Below are positions 46,441 to 59,513 of a stretch of 64,000 nucleotides of DNA, one piece after another. Every line of letters begins with the position of its first letter. The first letter of the stretch is position 1. A program made the translations under genes and the position numbers. The notes below the pieces were generated by a model. That model was not told the DNA's origin. It did no database searches and saw only the letters and a program-made list of their open reading frames with translations. The DNA is from Zoroaster sp. YZ-2022 (Eukaryota > Echinodermata > Asteroidea > Forcipulatida > Zoroasteridae), in contig CM055837.1 in NCBI GenBank assembly GCA_029582265.1, positions 22,108,999 through 22,172,998 on the forward strand, written 5' to 3'.

Positions 46441-48100
46441 TGAAATGACATTAAACCCATTATCTATAAGTTACTTGGCTACATTTACATTTTGGAATCA
46501 AAATTTACTTCTAGAAAAATGTATCTGGTTTCTGGTCTCGTGTGTACACAGCATTGACCCGGGTGCGTCGTCGGTATGTTTATGTGTTCGGCACGGTTAC
46601 GGTTTAAATTGGTCGAATTGCCTGAATTAACACTTTGCTTATTATTTTCCACCAAAAATAAATCCTCCAGCATTTTTAACCTTTTGCAAAGCTCAGATCG
46701 GATTGATACTATACACCTGTAAAAAATAAAATAAAAACACATCTGAAAACCCGTGGCTGCATGCATTTACCTGAACCAAAAATGGAGAAAAAAATTGTGA
46801 AGCACTTTCACAGACGTGTACTTTTCGTGACCTTTTAAGCTTCCTGATCGAAACAGGAAGTTAAAAAAAAATAAATAAAATAAAACATCTGAATGCACAT
46901 ATGGTAGGTGGTATACGTGGTGAGTGTTCCATTCTGGGAAAACCCATGTCAATGCAATCACAATGTTCTGCATTACCGTTTATTAATACGTCAAACTTAG
47001 TATTACATAAATATTCATATTCATTTGTATTGAATAAGTGGACTGTTACACATCGGCGTTGTCGTCCAGCGTTGACATAACACACATATTATCGAAGATG
47101 GACCGGCGTCTGAACGCAGACAATGGTGATTGCAGTGTTATATCAGGTCTACAATAATCCTCAGCACATGATGAAATTAGAAGTCTTAGTATTTATTGAT
47201 CAATCCGTTTGGCCAATGGGATCTAATCCTAACTGCGAACAAATTGCAAATTTGAATTACGGTATCACTCTGTCAGTGTATAATTTTTTTTAATTCCTTT
47301 TTGCCTTTAGATTTTGATTTAATCAATATGGGCATATAGGACTTTTTAATTGATAGTGCACATCAGACCACAAATATTTCAATGAGCAGCAATCGTTAAA
47401 AATACACAAACGTACCTGTATATAGGATGAACATCTTATATTATTGCAATGATTTCACCGAACAGTGTGATATCTTAAAAGCTAAATCATTCACTGGTCA
47501 GATTTATTTTTGTTTTGTTGTAATTTTATTTTGTTTTTTTTATATCAGTGCTTGGATGCACATAATGACGTTTTATAACCCAATCTTGATGTTAACATTA
47601 CTTATTCGTTGTTACAAAACAACTAAGAAAGGCACACACATATAAATGTTACTTTACCTTTGTATATACTCGCCAGGATTCCAACAACATGTTGTTAGTT
47701 TTTATAGGAAATTAAAAGTTCCACACTCACAGGTCAAACCCCATGTGTTAAATCAAAAGTGGCAGATTTAGGGGAGGGGAGAAAGGCACACCGGGCGCGC
47801 CCTCTCTTCGCAGAGCAGCAATTTTCAAGCGTCTTTTTTTCAGTGCGCCTTCAAGAAAACAAGAAGACCTTTGCACGGCTAATGGAGATGCTGGGAGAAA
47901 ACGTCGGAGGACCCTCAGACAACCTGTTAAGAGCTTTTTCATGAATCCTGAACTGGGCCGCCCCTGTAAATGCCCATGCTGAAATAATGCCTAAGCTATT
48001 AATAACGTGATAGTGAAACATAAGAGTTGGAGGAAATTTAATGTTTTTACTTCAAGCCAACAACATTATGTTACGAGTTTTACTTTGTTTGTATTTCAGA
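46441..48100. other. Mostly unassigned; possible MITE near 47755-47970
   Basis: The stretch from gatttaggggagggg to gccgcccctgtaaat has weakly complementary GC-rich ends, a style common in hAT-like MITEs. No target duplication could be shown. The rest holds no recognised feature. Confidence 0.35.
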
Positions 48101-48246
48101 TGAGACGTTCATCTTGAAACCATCTTCTTGACATCAAGGAAGAAGAAAGTGGAACGAGAACCAGAAACCATGGGTTACTTGGGGTCTCATCTTTGGTGTT
48201 CTCCATAGCAGGTCAAAGGATTCTTTGTCATCATGTCACAACAAGG
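48101..48246 (+). other. Candidate internal exon (146 bp)
   Basis: Preceded by a pyrimidine tract and acceptor (tttgtttgtatttcag) and followed by a near-consensus donor (CAACAAG|GTAAGTTATG). It holds two ATGs; neither gives a long frame when joined to the nearest acceptor candidates (49705, 51223), where stops follow within a few codons. It may be a 5' untranslated exon or part of a non-coding RNA. Confidence 0.35.
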
Positions 48247-48294
48247 TAAGTTATGAATAAATTGCAATCATCTTAGCTATGGCATCATTCCACG

Positions 48295-49110
48295 CTGTAT
48301 TATGTACGTGTGTTACGGGACCATAATGTCCGCGTGAACTCGATTTAACCCTAATATCATTCGGCTCCATTATGTCCGCAGATTCCAGTCTGCGGGCCCA
48401 TTGTACAGCTGACCATTCACGGCTATCCGCGGGCCCATTAGGTCCTGGGCCTATTATGTCCAAGGACCTATTATGTTCCCAGCCCTATTACATGTTCGCT
48501 GGCCCACTTATGTCCGGCCATCATAACGTCCGCGGGCCGGCCATTACGTCTGCGGCCAATATGCATGGCACATTACGTTTGTCCGCGGGCCCATTAAGTC
48601 CGGCCTTATATCATCTGGCTGCTCATTTCACGCGCATATTATGTGTACGTGTTACGGACCATGATTTGGCATAATTACGTTCGTGAGCCCATTATGTCCA
48701 GGCCCCATTACGTCTTCGGGCCAGCCATATGTCCGGGCACATTGCGTCAGCGGGGCCCATATGTCGGAAAGCCCATTACGTCCGTGTGCCCATTTAAGTC
48801 CGTCCTCATTGTGTCCGCGGGGCCCCATTATGTCCGCGGGGCCTATACCGTTCAGACCATTACGTCAGTGGGCCCATTAGTGTCCGCCAATAACGTCCGC
48901 AGGCAATTATGTCTGGCCAATTACGTCCAGGGGGCCCTCCATTACAGTCCAGCCTATTATGTCCGTGGTCCCATTATTGCCAGGCCTATTACGTCAGCAC
49001 GGTCCCATTGTGTCCGGCCCATAACGTCCGCAGGCCTTTATGTCCGGCCTGTATTATGCTCAGGGCCCATCTATGTCCCTAGCCATTGGCCCGGACGCAA
49101 TAATGGGGCC
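48295..49110 (+). repeat. Degenerate minisatellite, GGGCCCATTAYGTCC-type
   Basis: Units of about 15-18 bp built from gggcccatta, (t/c)gtccg and cgc. Indels are so frequent that the period is not constant. Open frames here read as Pro/Ser/Gly/Ile repeats and are discarded. Confidence 0.88.
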
Positions 49111-50204
49111 AGTGCTCCATTTGTCGAAATAAAGGAGAATAAAAAACAATGAATATCCCATGTTTGCTTTTTTGCTGGCAGCAGGGTCTAGCAATAAGAT
49201 CATGGCAAATTAAGTCGATGGAGACGGAGAAAATGCACCTTGCAATATGTTTGGACTTTGAAGATGTATATCCCTTTGTTCGCTTATTTTAATCAAAACT
49301 ATCGCTATTTTTAATGGACGAATTTATTTATTTTTCATCGGAATATTGTAAATATTAATTTACGATTTTAACAAAACATTTCTACAACAAACATGGTGAG
49401 AAACATGGTTTAATATTTTACCTGAATGAATTTGGGTCCATGGTCCCCGTCATACAAATCATTCTTTTCAGCTTGTTACATTCAAGCTTCTGATGACAAC
49501 TATTTTGTGGAATATCTCATCATCTCGAAGTATAAACCATTTATATTCCTTTATACTAGGCGGAAAACAATGTCCCTCATGAGAAACAAAATGGAAAATA
49601 GCATACACAGAACAAGTTAATTTGAAATAATAATAGAAATGAATTTGACTTTAACAAACATTTGAAAGTAAGTTTTATCGTTCATTGTTTTCTCTGCTCG
49701 CTACTAGGGTACCCAAGATAGATGCACAAGTACACTTTATAAGTTTTGGTGTAGTGGCCATCGTCGCCTATGGACCCTTCTGTACTTGCTACAACATTCA
49801 AAAGGCGTACCCTTATTATGCTAATATAACAAAACAAATTTTAACAAAAAGACCTATTCTCATTAGTTATTTCTTTGGCACAATAGCAAGCTCCTGCAAT
49901 GTCATGTACAAAATGTGGTGGCTTGCATTGCGTACGTTAAAGGTCAAATACACGTCATTATGTGGAGGTTGCATAGCTAGCTAGGCCTGTGATCAATGCA
50001 TCCTTTATAAACCAACTATTCTTGCATGAAATTTCCATCGGGTTTTCAATAGAATATACAGATATATTACGACTCTGGTTATGTGATCTCAAGCTATACA
50101 GTACGAGCTTATCTGGGCACAGCGCCCACTCCTTGTGTGCTCATTTCGTTGATCAGAAATAAGTACAAATAGCAGCCTTTGCCCGGCTTACGCTACACAG
50201 TGCG
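49111..50204. other. Segment between the two inverted arrays
   Basis: One 99-residue plus-strand frame (49685-49984) has hydrophobic stretches (FGVVAIVAYGPFCTCY, ILISYFFGTIASSC) and follows a ctctgctcgctactag acceptor-like site. I do not recognise it and rate it as probably chance. Confidence 0.35.
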
Positions 50205-50400
50205 TTGACGGACGAATATAATGGGCTGTTTTAATGGGCCTACGGACATAATGGGCCTGCAGACGCCATAATAAGCCGGACATAATGGGTCCACGGACAC
50301 GCGCTAACAAACTGGACTTAATGGGTCCACGGACATAATGGACCGGACATAATGGGCCATGGACGCAATGGTCCGGGACAAACATGGCCCAAATCTGTTC
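50205..50400 (-). repeat. Same minisatellite in opposite orientation
   Basis: Repeats of ggacataatgggcc, the reverse complement of the 48295-49110 unit. Together they form inverted arrays with a spacer of about 1.1 kb. Confidence 0.85.
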
Positions 50401-52124
50401 GCGGACGGTATAATGGTCACATCGTGTTTAAACAGATATTGTAATAAAGCCACCTCTTTATCTAGGACTGTATTACTTTGTAAGGACTTATTAGACAGCA
50501 TCAATGATAATTGTATTAAAATGGCGTTTGACTCTCAAAACATGTTTTAGTTTTACAAACGCGATGGTCCACTGGGTTATTTAGCCAATTTATACACAGG
50601 GAAACTGATGATTATCTAAGCTGGTAATCTTACGCAACTCCTTAGTTAAGGTTCAACAATTACATGGCATGTGGGTAGCAGCATAGAGGTTGTAGCCGTT
50701 TTTGTATATTCAGCATTCCGACATCAACATTGATCGATACTTTTCTCTAAATGTTGACTTTATTTTCGGTAATGTTCGTTTCAGCGTGTTTGTTGTGCAG
50801 AGAACAGCTGGTAAAACTCATATATCAAAACATAATATTAATTGCGTGATTAATTACAGTTTGTTGTACACCGGCCTGCCATCATATTATCATATTAGCA
50901 CAGCCATGGTGCTAGGTCATCACAAAATAACTCATTAATGTCACACTCAGATTCATAGAAACTTGGTGTGGAGAGCAACCTTCTTACAGCAATAATCTTT
51001 CAATCGTCGCCCTCTGTTGATATGGGCTTAAGTGATATTGTTACATAATGCTGTTTAAGATTACAATTCAGTGGTTTGGCAGACGCATTATAGGTGAATG
51101 TGTGTCTGTTCGTCTGTAAGTTATACAATTTTGCTACAATCAGCATTCGGCAGAAGATCGGTGCCGATAAGACGCTTAAATCTGATGTTTGAAGTTACAT
51201 TGTTTTATTTTCTTTACATTGCAGAACAATGAAGCTCAATTGTCACTTGTCCGAGCTCTGTTCCCACTCCATGGTTGTTATTACATGGGAGGTATACCCA
51301 ATGCTGGCGTACTTTCTGTCACCAATGCCATCAGCCATTGATGTTGTTGATGGTGTCATTTCACAAGCAACATTATATGTGAGGACGGTGCAGAAGCAAT
51401 GTTGCTGATGTCAGAGCGAGCAGCTATGGAGTAGGCACAACACAGTGACATGCAGAGGTTAATGATACTGCACTAAATACAGGATCGTGCCAATTCAACA
51501 TCACAGTTGTTGGTAGAGTACTTGCATTGGAATGAACTTGTTATTTTCTTTTTAATTGACAAAACCCTGTTGAACTTCGAAGGAACTCAGATTATCCAGT
51601 GGACAGTGGCAGATAGCAGGCGTGTGTGAGATCCATTGCCATGACTACGCATAAGTAATGAGTTTCTCCCATGAAGCATCATGTAGTTAAGTGGATATTG
51701 TACACACTACAAGTTCTGTACATGTACATACATACATGTGTGAACAATGTTCCAAAAATATGTCTCTACTTGAATTAGACTCCACTCCATCGTACATGCC
51801 AAAACGTACTGTGACAAAAGAGACTGCGACTTCTCCGCTGGAGAACTTGCTTTCATGTGTTATTGGAGTCATGTTTGTAAAATTATTGCATAGGAATATT
51901 GGTGTGGTTAATATGATCAAACATTTTATTCCCCTCACCTGTCCTTTTTGAATTTTCTCTTTATAATACATTAATTGTAACCTTAACTATGGAATACTGC
52001 ATGCTTGGGAAATAGATCTGTCACTAATTTAAACAGGCTACTCCTTCTTACAGAATAGAGCCTTACGTGTAATTAATTGTACTGACGTTTATGCACATAC
52101 GGACCGCCCCCTTTTTTTTTTAAA
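50401..52124. other. Low-copy DNA with one strong acceptor
   Basis: At 51222 an acceptor (ttattttctttacattgcag) precedes sequence of balanced composition up to about 51480, which may be a non-coding or terminal exon. All frames through it are short. Otherwise nothing recognised. Confidence 0.35.
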
Positions 52125-52444
52125 TCTATCTATCCATCCATCCATCCATCCATCCATCCATCCATCCATCCATCCATTCCAATCCATCCATCCATCCATC
52201 CATCCATCCATCCGTCCGTCCGTCCATCGTCCGGTCCGTCCGTCTGTCACGTCCGTCTGTCCAGTCCGTCCGTCTGTCTTGTTCGGTCCGTCCGTTCGTC
52301 CGTTCGTCTGGAACCGTCCGTCCGTCCATTGTTCAGTTCGCGTCCGTCCGTCTGTCCGTCCGTCCGCTGTCCGTCCAATCAGTAAATCCTCCGTCCGTCC
52401 GTCTCATTCTATCTATCTATTTATCTATCTATCATATCTATCTA
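52125..52444. repeat. (CCAT)n-(CCGT)n-(TCTA)n microsatellite
   Basis: Blocks in order: about fifteen ATCC, degenerate CCGT/CTGT repeats, then TCTA/ATCT. It abuts the 5' side of the LINE. Minus-strand frames rich in MDGW are artefacts. Confidence 0.93.
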
Positions 52445-52719
52445 CGTAGGTGGTACTAGATTTCTCAGAGCCCTGTATTTTGTGATATTGTGACTATTTA
52501 AAGACCCCTTTAGGTCACAATTATTGTTATTAACATTGTTATATATAGAGTCATAGACCTCTCTTCTGGAAAATTCTTGATTATTATTATTTTCACCCTT
52601 AAGTGATTTTTGAAGGTTTTTTCATTTTACTTTGTAGCTTCTTCCTTGCCCACTAGCCATATACTAGCCATGTGCTAGCCAAGCTGCTGGAAGCTCTCTA
52701 ATTTGAATATGCGAATCAA

Positions 52720-54080
52720 ATGTCCTACATAAGTGTACGTAAAAACGCTGTAGTCTTTTCTGTAGCTGACAATGTTCCTTTGTCTTCCCCTACGTGGACG
52801 CTATGTCCAGTTCAATACCTCCTGACCTCTATTACACATCGCTTCACGAATTTCCAAACGGCAGGGCAGCTGCTGTATCTGTGCTTCAAAGAGCATCGCT
52901 GATGAGGGAGTCATTTTATGTGGTCTTCAAACACAGGAAACATGCACATAGGAGTTGTAGCCCACTGTACGCCCGACCACTGACCTGTTTTATCAAATGT
53001 ATATCCTGAAATACCCAATTATGTTATTACTGCCAATTTAATTCTGATTTTTGTAAGACCGTGTCTCCTGTTCGGCCTATACCCCTTGGGGATGAAGCGA
53101 CAAAAAGTTGTCCCATATCATAACTCCTTTAGAAGACAAGTTCAGTGTCCCTTATTGGAACCAAATATTACCATACCGGGACCACATTAACTTCAATCAT
53201 GCAGGTGTGAACTACCGAATCTCTTCATTTCTACTGGGTCTGTTAAATGTTTTTCCTGTGGTGAATATGGTCAGCATCAGTAAGAACTGGCAAGAAAACA
53301 CATCCCAACCTGGATAATCAATCCACAGATCCATTACTGGGAAAACAAGTTAACACAACCCTCTAAACCCTCCTCCGGTCTTTCACCATGGAAAAAATCG
53401 GACCCAAAACACCCTTCAAAACAGTCAAAAACAAATATTAAGCACACTAACCAGCAAGTGCTACTGTCTTACTTCTACTTTCTCATCTAATGTCCCTCAA
53501 CCACGTGCATCCCTCTGACAGTCCCTACACCTCTCAGACGAATGATCCTCATTCTCCCAGCCCCACCTGCACACCTCCCCTCTGCCTCTCAGCCTCCTCC
53601 CACTTCCCTCATCCTCCTCCTGTTTTCTCCCCATCCACCTCCCACCTCTCCCCATCCACCTCCCGCCTTCACATCCCCCCCTATTTGAAGCCACCCACCC
53701 CTTCCTCACCAACCACTGCTACTTTCTCCACTCCACTGCAATTCCACCTTCCCATAGACCTCACTCCTCCAAATACTTTTGGGGAACTCCCACCCTCCTC
53801 TTTCCAAAAAGAGACAACTCTACACTCTTTTTCAGGAGGGTCTGTCCAAAAGCGAAGAAAAGCACCTCACCACCTTCTTCCACTCAAACTGCTCACATTT
53901 CTAGTCTCGTGCCTCCCCAAAATCACCATCTCCTCCGAGAAAATTTCTAAACATCCTGGAGACAGTCAAAGACCAACTCTACTATTACTGATCCGCCAAC
54001 TCTTTCACAGGTGGCCTCTAGATGAATTCTTCTCAAATGTCAATAGACGGTCCTTCTCTGCTTTCAGAAAGCGACAGTGA
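52720..54080 (+). pseudogene. LINE ORF1 (nucleic-acid-binding, CCHC), frameshifted
   Basis: ORF1 proteins bind the element RNA. Fragments in shifting frames: MDAMSSSIPPDLYYTSLHEF near the start, PIPLGDEATKS near 53080-53110, HAGVNYRISSF near 53197-53230, and a zinc knuckle VKCFSCGEYG at about 53240-53270 whose continuation ISKNWQEN lies in another frame; the expected fourth ligand Cys is Trp here. Next comes a Pro/Ser/Thr-rich tail (53490-54080, MSLNHVHPSDSPYTS onward), a usual property of the C-terminal part of such ORF1s. The protein is broken at least three times. Confidence 0.75.
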
Positions 54081-54499
54081 CATTCAATCTGTCTAAACTT
54101 CCTAGAAGCTACCGAGGAAGACTTCCTTGGTGATTTAGTCACCACCACCGGGTCCGATGTCTAACGCAAGATATGACAACATTTCTCTAAAATGCGTCAA
54201 AGCCTTGGTAGGAAAACGCCCTCCGAGCCACCAGAAAGTTTAAAAACGACCTTCCAGGCCTTTGTAAACAACTAAAACCCTGCGAAACTCTCACTCTCTT
54301 CAACAGAAACATGCAACAAAGGATCCGAAAACTTTATCAAGACCCTAGATCCAAACGACCCTCACAAACATTCTAAAATGACTAAATACATTTTATTCTT
54401 TTATCTTATGGCACTTTCCATTCTTACCCCTCAACATGGGAGGGTGTTCCATGCCTGTTAGAACTCTTTTCCTTTCTTTTCTTTTATAAATCTTTTCTT

Positions 54500-57400
54500 G
54501 GCAACTCACCTTGATATAATCTTCTTCTTCCAAGAAAACAAAATGACCTGACTCCACTTTGTCCTTCTGCTTGGAATTCCTGGCAAGCGTACCACGTTAT
54601 TTGTTCTCCAAGTTTATGTCGGGGAACAGGAGTTGGGATACTACTTAATTGCAATACCACCCAGTCCTTTCTTCTGGAGGTTATCTATGAAAGTTATGTT
54701 ACATACGCTTAAGATTGGAGGTTGGCATTCACAATATATCATCTTTATAATGTATTGATCCTCAAAGAGACAATGAGATCCTGCCATAGAAGTATTAAAA
54801 AAGCCATTACCAATCGCCATTGCGACAACTGCGATAGTGGTTACTTGTCGTTATTGGCGGTGACTTCAACTGTCATGCTATTGAGGCCACATTATAGATC
54901 GCGTTTCGGCATCTCTTCTGAAAACGCCGGAAAATTGCATTCCTCTTTACTCGACCTCTATACCGATCTCTCTCTTGTGACATTTGAGCGAGAGATCGAC
55001 AACCCTTAACACATCTAACATGACACCTCTGGTTTAGAACATAACTCCAGTGTGCTCTGGAGAAATGTCTAAAGCTCGCCTTGGGACCGATTTTATATAT
55101 CTCCCACTCTTACTAAGTATCTGTCTCTGCTCACTTTCTGGATCATAGTGCTTGTACCCTCTGAAATTCAAAACTTCCCTTTTTACAAAGTTAGAGTATG
55201 CGCAACAGTTTAACAAACAGCTTTCTCTTGAAGATAAAAACATTTTGTGAACATATTTTCTCTATTTTTGGTCCGGACTGGCAAACCCACAAAAGATAAC
55301 TATCACAACATCTGCACTTATGGTGGTGACCTCCAGGAAACATCACATCTCCAAATCCCTATCCCAAATGTGCACAGGAAAGAAATGCGCTTGAAAAAGA
55401 AAACTACGATACAGAAAACTAGAAAAGAACATTAGACAAACTCCAATTCCACACATCCCACAATCCCACACCAGACATGGCTGGAAACACTGGAAAAGAA
55501 CAAACGAAATGCACTCAACAACATACTTCAAACACGAAGCAAAGTGGCACTTATTCGATCACGCTTCCACTCCTTTGCTAAAGATATCGACATCTTCCTC
55601 CTTTTTCTTTTAGAATTCTCGAAAAAAATCTCACTCTGTCAAAACAACATCTACAGAATCCGTCTACGCTTCCGGTGACGTGTAACAGAAAACCTCTGAA
55701 ACAAAAGACACGTATTCACTCCTTCTATCAAAATCTTTGTTGCCAACGTAGATGTTGACGTGAGATGCACAAGACCCCTCCTGGAAGATATTCCTCCCTC
55801 GATCCGTCCTGATGCAGGCAGGCTCAGAAGAACCCATATCAATGGAAGAACTTGAACAGGCAAGTCAAACAATTAAACTAAAATAAAACTCCTGGACACG
55901 ACGGTCTAACGTCCGAGTTCTTTAAAGACACTTTTGGCCCACTCATCAAATACGACTTTCTTTCTGTTTCAAATGCTGCTTGCCATATCTCTGGGGGCCC
56001 TTCCATCTCTCTTGCAGGAGAGCTGTTATTTCTCTTCTCCCAAAAGGGTGACCCACCTCGACATATGGCTTTTAACTGGCGACCGATTTCCTCCTCAACA
56101 CCGATTACAAAATCATCGCCAAGGTTAACAACCGCTCTCAAGAACGTAATCGGTCAAATAGTAAATCAGGATCAGAGTTATACAGTGCGCGGGACGTTCA
56201 ACATATGCGTCACAATATCAACTTTCTTATCAGAGACTGTCTTCCACGCTAACATGGAAACCTTCCTCTTGCCCATTTCCTCAATCTAGGACCAGAAAAA
56301 GTGCCTTTGACAATGTCAGTCACTCTTATTTCTTACTAAAAACATGCTGGGCAAAATGGGAGTTCGGCGACAACTTTCTGTCATATATCAAATTACTTTT
56401 ACAATAACGCCCAGAGTCTTGTTAAAATTAATTCTCTCTCTCACTTCCCCTTCCCTTCGAAAAGAATTGTTATTCGCCAAGGATGTCCTTTGTCGAACCA
56501 CTCTTTTTCCTTGGCAATAGAACCTTTCTTGAATTCTCTTAGACAAAATGCTGCTTGCTACCTGCGGTTTCTCCACTACCTCTCTGACAGAAACATATTA
56601 TCGTCTCTCGCTACGCAGACGATGTTTCTATCTTTATCGGGTCCGAGGTGGCTTCCAAATCGTCGACAATATTTACAAATTTATATAGCAGACAGTCTGG
56701 TGCAGCTCGCCCTAAATTCTTCAAAAATCCCAAGGTTTATGGGCAGGATCCTGGATCCTCAGAAATGATAATCCTCAACTTCACGTGGAACAACGAAGGT
56801 CTCAAGTTCTTCTTTGGAGGTTCATCTGGGTAATTCCTAATAAATCACTCAACAAAATTCATGGCAAATTTGTAGAAACAAACTTCAGAAAAACTCTCGC
56901 TTCTTGGAAGAAGCATGTTTCCAAAACCCTCCTCATTATAAAGGTAAACCTCATAGCTAATCAAATCGCCGCTTCCAAATTGTTACACTATTCAGCCGTT
57001 CTTCCAACACCCGATCCATATACTCGATGAACTTCTGGAAGGAAACTTGTTGGACTTTGTCTGCAGTCGAACGGGAAACACATCGGTTAGACCAACGTAC
57101 AATGTTTAAATTTTCTTGATAAAGGAGGTTTTGGTCTCACTTGCCTTCGGGCACGTCTTTCCACCTTCCGATCTCCGTACTCTTTACAACGATTTCCTGG
57201 ACAGGAGCTCGCACCGCTGCTTATAATTCTCTTTCCTTCTCTCACTTTCTACAAAAATATACGCATACCTTAACCTCGACATTCAGTTGTTTCTCACTGA
57301 CATAAATGCGAGATTTCTGAATAGCATTCCTAATTTTCACTGTGAAATCATCTACCTCCTGGCTCCTGTCCAGCGCTCGTATCTCTGTACCACCTACTTG

Positions 57401-58245
57401 ATAGATCATATTTTAAACTTACTCTTTAATTGTACTCACCCTTTAATCAAAGTAATCAAAGAACGGCTTTCCTTTCACCTCGACCTCCTGGCGTAGAATA
57501 ACGCTGGTAGGTCATCCGTCCTATCGACTTTTTCCACCGGAAAATGGAAACTGCAGAAGACCTCCATCCTCCACAGCACCGGCACCTTCTCTCCGTAGCG
57601 TCATCAAGGGCTCCTCCTCCAATGGACATCCAACATAATACAGAGAGAAATATCGTCAACAATTTCCCGCATTTCTTCAATCGACAAGGTTGTTGGCGAC
57701 TACCCGGAAGATTTGAAAGATATCCCGCACTTTTTCCAACACCATTTTCCAGAAATCACTATTCCTCCAAAAAATCAACGGACTGACAAGCACATCCAAA
57801 ATGCTTGTACGAATTTTTTAACAGAGTCATCAACTCCACTTTCTGAAAATCGATGAAAACACCGTGGCAACGAAAATGGTGCTGTTATACGACCTCAACA
57901 ACGCGTCAGTTCAATGGAAAGTAACATACCACCAACCCATATCGAAAAAAAAAAGGCGATGTACAATTCCGTTCATTCATAATGTCCTGCCGTCTCTTCC
58001 AGTCCTGCACCATCGACCCAAAATTCCAACAGAAACTGCGGCTGGCTGTGGACAGAGAGGCACATGTCTTACACCTGTTCATCCTTTGCAACAACAATTC
58101 AGCCAGCCCTATCCACACTTCTTCACAAACTTACACGGATCCTCCCACAGACAGACTGGGATTCTTTGATCTATACTGGTGTTTTGTTCCGCACACCACT
58201 GTGGGATCTGACCGAAGGAAGCCGTTTATCTGTGTAATTATTTAA
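54500..58245 (+). pseudogene. LINE ORF2 (APE endonuclease, reverse transcriptase), frameshifted
   Basis: ORF2 nicks target DNA and reverse-transcribes the element RNA in place. The endonuclease signature VVIGGDFNC is at 54847-54873. The RT domain starts with NKTPGHDGLTSEFF (55882 on), then QKGDPP, NWRPIS (56074-56091), NQDQSYTVRG (56164 on) and the catalytic RYADDVSIFI (YADD at 56612-56623). A Cys/His-rich end is visible as CGQRG and HVLHLFILC (about 58050-58090) in different frames. Intervening pieces lie in all three frames. No full-length product is possible. The order and motifs are those of L1/Tx1-type ORF2. Confidence 0.85.
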
Positions 58246-58664
58246 TTGTTAGGCTTAAAAGCTACTATTTTACTGGTTATATTGTAGTTCTGTTAACTTT
58301 AAAAGATGTTCTTCTAATATGGAATATAGAGATTCAAAGTAAAATTATTCTCGATTTGCCACCCTTTACTGCAAATCACAAAACAACCAACAAATTTTTC
58401 TCAAGAAATGGGGACACAACAATTCACTCTTTCACCCTCACAAAATGACGAGAATCTACTGGCTAATCTAATTTACCAAACCATTTGTACCTAATAATTT
58501 TCTGATCAATTGAGCTGATTATTATGATCTTCTATTGATTACCGATTTCTTTTTTTATTATTTGTAAAGTACATTGTAAATATGTTAATCATGTAATCTG
58601 TATTATAACGTTGTGAAATGTGAAGTTTAAAATAAAAGGATTCACTATGAAAAGTCAAAAGTTC

Positions 58665-59513
58665 ATCTATCTATCCATCCATCCATCCAGTCCATCCATC
58701 CATCCATCCATCCATCCATCCATCCATCCATCCATCCATCCATCCATCCATCCATCCAATCCATCCATCCATCCATCCAGTCTCAAGTCCATCCAAATCC
58801 AATCCATCCATCAGTCATCCAATCCATCCATCCATCCTCATCCATCCATCCATCCATCCAAATCCATCCATCAATCCATCCAATTCCATCCATCCATCAG
58901 TCATCCATCCATCCATCGTCAGGTCCAATCCAATCCAATCCATCCATCCATATCCCTCCATCCATCCAGCAAAATCCATATCCATCCCTCCATCCAGCCA
59001 GATCCATCCATCCATCCATCCATCCATCCATTAGTCCCATCCATCCATCGTCATCCATCCATATCCATCCATCCATCCATCCATCCATCCATCCATCCAT
59101 CCATCCATATCCATCCATCCATCCATCCATATCCATATCCATCCATCCATCCATCAATATCCATCCATCCATCCATACATATCCATCCATACATATCCAT
59201 CCATCCATATCCATCCATCCATCCATATCCATCCATCCATATCCATCCATCCATATCCATCCATCCATATCCATCCATCCATATCCATCCATCCATATCC
59301 ATCCATCCATATCCATCCATCCATATCCATCCATCCATATCCATCCATCCATATCCATCCATCCATATCCATCCATCCATATCCATCCATCCATACATAT
59401 CCATCCATCCATCCATCCATCCATATCCATCCATCCATCCATCCATATCCATCCATCCATCCATCGTCATCCATCTCATCCATCCATCGTCATCCATCCA
59501 TCCATCCATTCCT
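58665..59513. repeat. (ATCC)n microsatellite, about 850 bp
   Basis: ATCC repeats, with a middle section of higher-order form (ATCCATCCATAT)n from about 59100 to 59400. The very long frames on both strands (SIHP and MDGW repeats) arise only because a 4-bp repeat without stops is open in every frame. Confidence 0.97.

Larger units (their letters stand above)
52445..58664 (+). mobile_element. L1/Tx1-clade non-LTR retrotransposon, near full length, decayed
   Basis: Two-ORF layout: ORF1 with a gag-like CCHC knuckle, ORF2 with APE-type endonuclease, reverse transcriptase and a C-terminal Cys/His motif. Length of about 6.2 kb suits a full-length element of this clade. The 3' end follows an aataaaagg signal and runs directly into ATCTATCTATCC repeats, while the 5' end leaves TCTATC repeats. 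Numerous frameshifts and stops make it inactive; some may be sequencing errors. Clade assignment rests on the ORF1 pattern (PIPLGDEA ... GVNYRISSF ... CFSCGEYG) and the RT motifs. Confidence 0.85.

Noticed and set aside
48372..49152. Pro/Ser/Gly-rich frames resembling a low-complexity protein
   Set aside because: They follow the degenerate GGGCCCATTAYGTCC array and shift frame with every unit indel.
52126..52329. MDGR/MDGW-rich minus-strand frame
   Set aside because: Translation of the CCAT/CCGT microsatellite.
53497..53712. Minus-strand Gly/Arg-rich frame
   Set aside because: Antisense of the Pro/Ser-rich ORF1 tail of the LINE.
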